From the NCBI GenBank assembly GCA_013398615.1, contig VZSR01003371.1:6461632-6525631 (forward strand): a stretch of 64,000 nt of DNA. Direction: 5' to 3'. Positions 62,201-64,000 of the stretch are shown here, piece after piece. The notes under the pieces were generated by a model. That model saw nothing but the letters and a program-made list of their open reading frames with translations, did not search any database and had not been told where the DNA came from. The translations under genes and the position numbers were made by a program. The DNA is from Brachypodius melanocephalos. Lineage: Eukaryota; Chordata; Aves; Passeriformes; Pycnonotidae. Every line of letters starts with the position of its first letter. Position 1 is the first letter of the stretch.

Positions 62201-63439
62201 CCAGTCACAGTTGCAGTAGTAGGTTTAACTGGCAGGCAACAAATTCCAAAGACTCAAGGTGCTTCTTCAAAAAAAGGATACCAGCAAGTAGCTACATCTG
62301 CTTATTTTTCACCTCCCATGTAGGCAAGTGTATGCACATCCTTCCTTTGGACAGGCACTTTGAATTTTTCATTAATTTCCAAATGCTGATAAATATCAAG
62401 AAGAAACAATAATTCTTGAACAAGCAGGTGAGTCAAAAATTCTGGCGTTTAACTGTCAGAAGGTTTAGCAGCCATAGTATTTCTTTATACAAAATGAAAA
62501 AGGAACTGCTGTTCCAAGTACATAGCTGTATGCAGAGGGGAGTTTGCTTTTGGGTTTTTTACTTAGTTTGAGGTATTTTCCTTTTAATCTACTATCTGAA
62601 GTGCTACCTGTTAAAGAAAAAAGAAAAAATCCCTCAACAGCCATATTTTGTACAATGTCATGAAGCCTTAAACTGGTGTTGCACATGCATAGAAAGAAAA
62701 AGGACTCAGAGATGGAGACAATTGGTAATTGGTCACGAGGACATGTGAAAAAAAGCACTATGAAAAAAGCTACAGCCTGGTTAAAGCTTTGCCAGCTGCT
62801 CTGTGTTTATCTATAGAATATCATTACACAAGCAAGAAAGACAGGTGAACAGCTTGTTAACACAATAAAATGCTAGCAGCACCTTAAACAAAAAGAACAA
62901 AACAAACAACCCCAGTGAGATAATGATTCATAGCACAACAAAAATCAGGTGGATGAATTTTTCCAATGTTCTCTACATTGGGTATCATTCCAACCCCCCC
63001 AAAAGGAAAATCTTATAACGGTTATACTGAACTAGAGTACCAAACATCTGAGACTGCCATGCTGTCAGTTTTCCCTCATGATAGATTAAGTATACATAGT
63101 TTCTATTTTTGAGTGTTCATCATACTAATCTGGAAAAGCATGTGCTCAAATCCATATTTTCTGGGGGAAGCACACAAGCATATGCTGAATACAAATTACT
63201 GAAGCTCTCGGACATCTATTCTGCAGAACAGGAGTGCTCTGCAGCTGAGCCACAGCCTTGATTTCTAGGAAAGAACATGGACCCCTGAAGAGAAAGGGGT
63301 TGTGCCATCGGGAAGTGATGGAGCAGCCACTTCTACCAAGTGGAGAGTGGGTAACCTTCAAGGTTGCCTACTCATCCAGCCTATGGAAAGCTATTTTTAA
63401 TTAGCAAGAAATTAACCTTACTCATAACTTACTCATAGT

Positions 63440-63598
63440 GCATCTGTTTTGCTCATGATGGCAACTGGGGAGTGATTCCCCTGTCCTTATCCTGACCCAT
63501 GAACCTTTTTCATCCTATTTTCCCCCCCTGGCCTGTTGTGAACAGGAGTAAGAGAATGGCTGGGTGGGCACCCGGCAGTCAGACAAGGTCAACCCACT
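63440..63598 (+). mobile_element. 3' part of an avian ERV LTR
   Basis: 'ctgttttgctcatgatggcaactggggagtgattcccctgtccttatcctgacccatgaac' followed by 'ggctgggtgggcacccggcag' and 'caaggtcaacccac' corresponds to the R/U5 end of a widespread avian LTR as I recall it. The upstream U3 part is not clearly recognisable and may extend further left. Confidence 0.6.
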
Positions 63599-64000
63599 CC
63601 TCTGAACTTGTGAAACACTTACCCAAAGCCTCCTCCAGCAGCTAATATCTCAGAGTCTGACCTCAAGCTAATCAGATTTCATTCTCAGCTGTTGCAAGAA
63701 CATCAAGTTTAAAGAACAAATATTTACTTAGAAACAAATTCAGCTTGTCAGGATACATATTGAAATATACAAATCACTCCTTAAATGTTTATTTTTCTAA
63801 ATGCTTTTATGCAGTTTGCTTCAGATTTGCCTATATTTTTTTATTTAAACATTACACTAAGCATCTCTTCAAACAAAATTGATCCTGCAGTGCTGTTAGT
63901 GATTTGTTACCTATCAAGAGGAAAATAGCCAATTTAGTTCCCTGGGCTTGTTGATCGATTAGGTTCAATTCCAGATGTACAGCCCCTGCCTTACACAGAG

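Larger units (their letters stand above)
56869..64000 (-). other. ZFYVE28: ZFYVE28 intron 1, partial
   Basis: This is the sequence upstream of exon 2. I looked for the short first coding exon (MNRFRKWLYK-type) and did not find it, nor a GC- or CpG-rich promoter region. The stretch contains a 27-bp tandem repeat (57391-57444), an A/C-rich tract (59168-59216), a 149-codon open frame of unknown meaning (59954-60403) and a probable LTR end (63440-63598). Confidence 0.8.

Overview
This is vertebrate nuclear DNA, AT-rich and almost entirely non-coding, from a bird and most probably a passerine. Several CR1 LINE fragments carry the typical avian 3' end, with the wording 'cccttccaaccc...attctatga'. 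There are avian-type endogenous-retrovirus LTR remnants, and a short element with a tRNA-Ile-like body and a CR1-like tail that resembles the finch SINE TguSINE1. All family names here come from memory of the families, not from a search.

The only gene I can support is one long, incomplete gene on the minus strand: ZFYVE28 (LST2, lateral signaling target protein 2 homolog), a negative regulator of EGF-receptor signalling that acts at endosomes. Eight coding exons are present between 56868 and 8807 and join without a frame break into 744 codons. Numbered as in the human gene, with a first 13-codon exon outside the window, they are exon 2 (56728-56868), exon 3 (38003-38140), exon 4 (35290-35492), exon 5 (33436-33525), exon 6 (30969-31058), exon 7 (27804-27905), the large exon 8 (20030-21394) and exon 9 (8807-8911). 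The first coding exon and promoter lie beyond 64000. The C-terminal exons, including the FYVE zinc finger, lie before position 1. I found neither in the window, and no CpG-island-like stretch.

Notable points in the gene are these. Intron 7 has a GC donor in the strong context AG|GCAAGT. Exon 9 is a 105-nt serine-rich exon with the same phase at both ends, so it could be skipped without a frameshift; I do not recall an equivalent in the human protein. The lysine matching human Lys-87, the reported monoubiquitination switch, is conserved in exon 3.

The introns make up about 96% of the window. They hold CR1 fragments (about 4440-5140, 15625-16450 with a 100-N assembly gap inside, 17575-18680, 32035-32455, 43975-44695, 49800-49868, 51915-52022), a SINE (about 8223-8340), LTR remnants (about 21970-22558 and 63440-63598, and two weaker candidates), homopolymer tracts, a recent 104-bp tandem duplication at 1303-1510, and several perfect short hairpins. 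There are no rRNA genes, CRISPR arrays, operons or other prokaryotic features. I see no evidence for a new biological system. The best leads concern ZFYVE28 splicing and isoforms.
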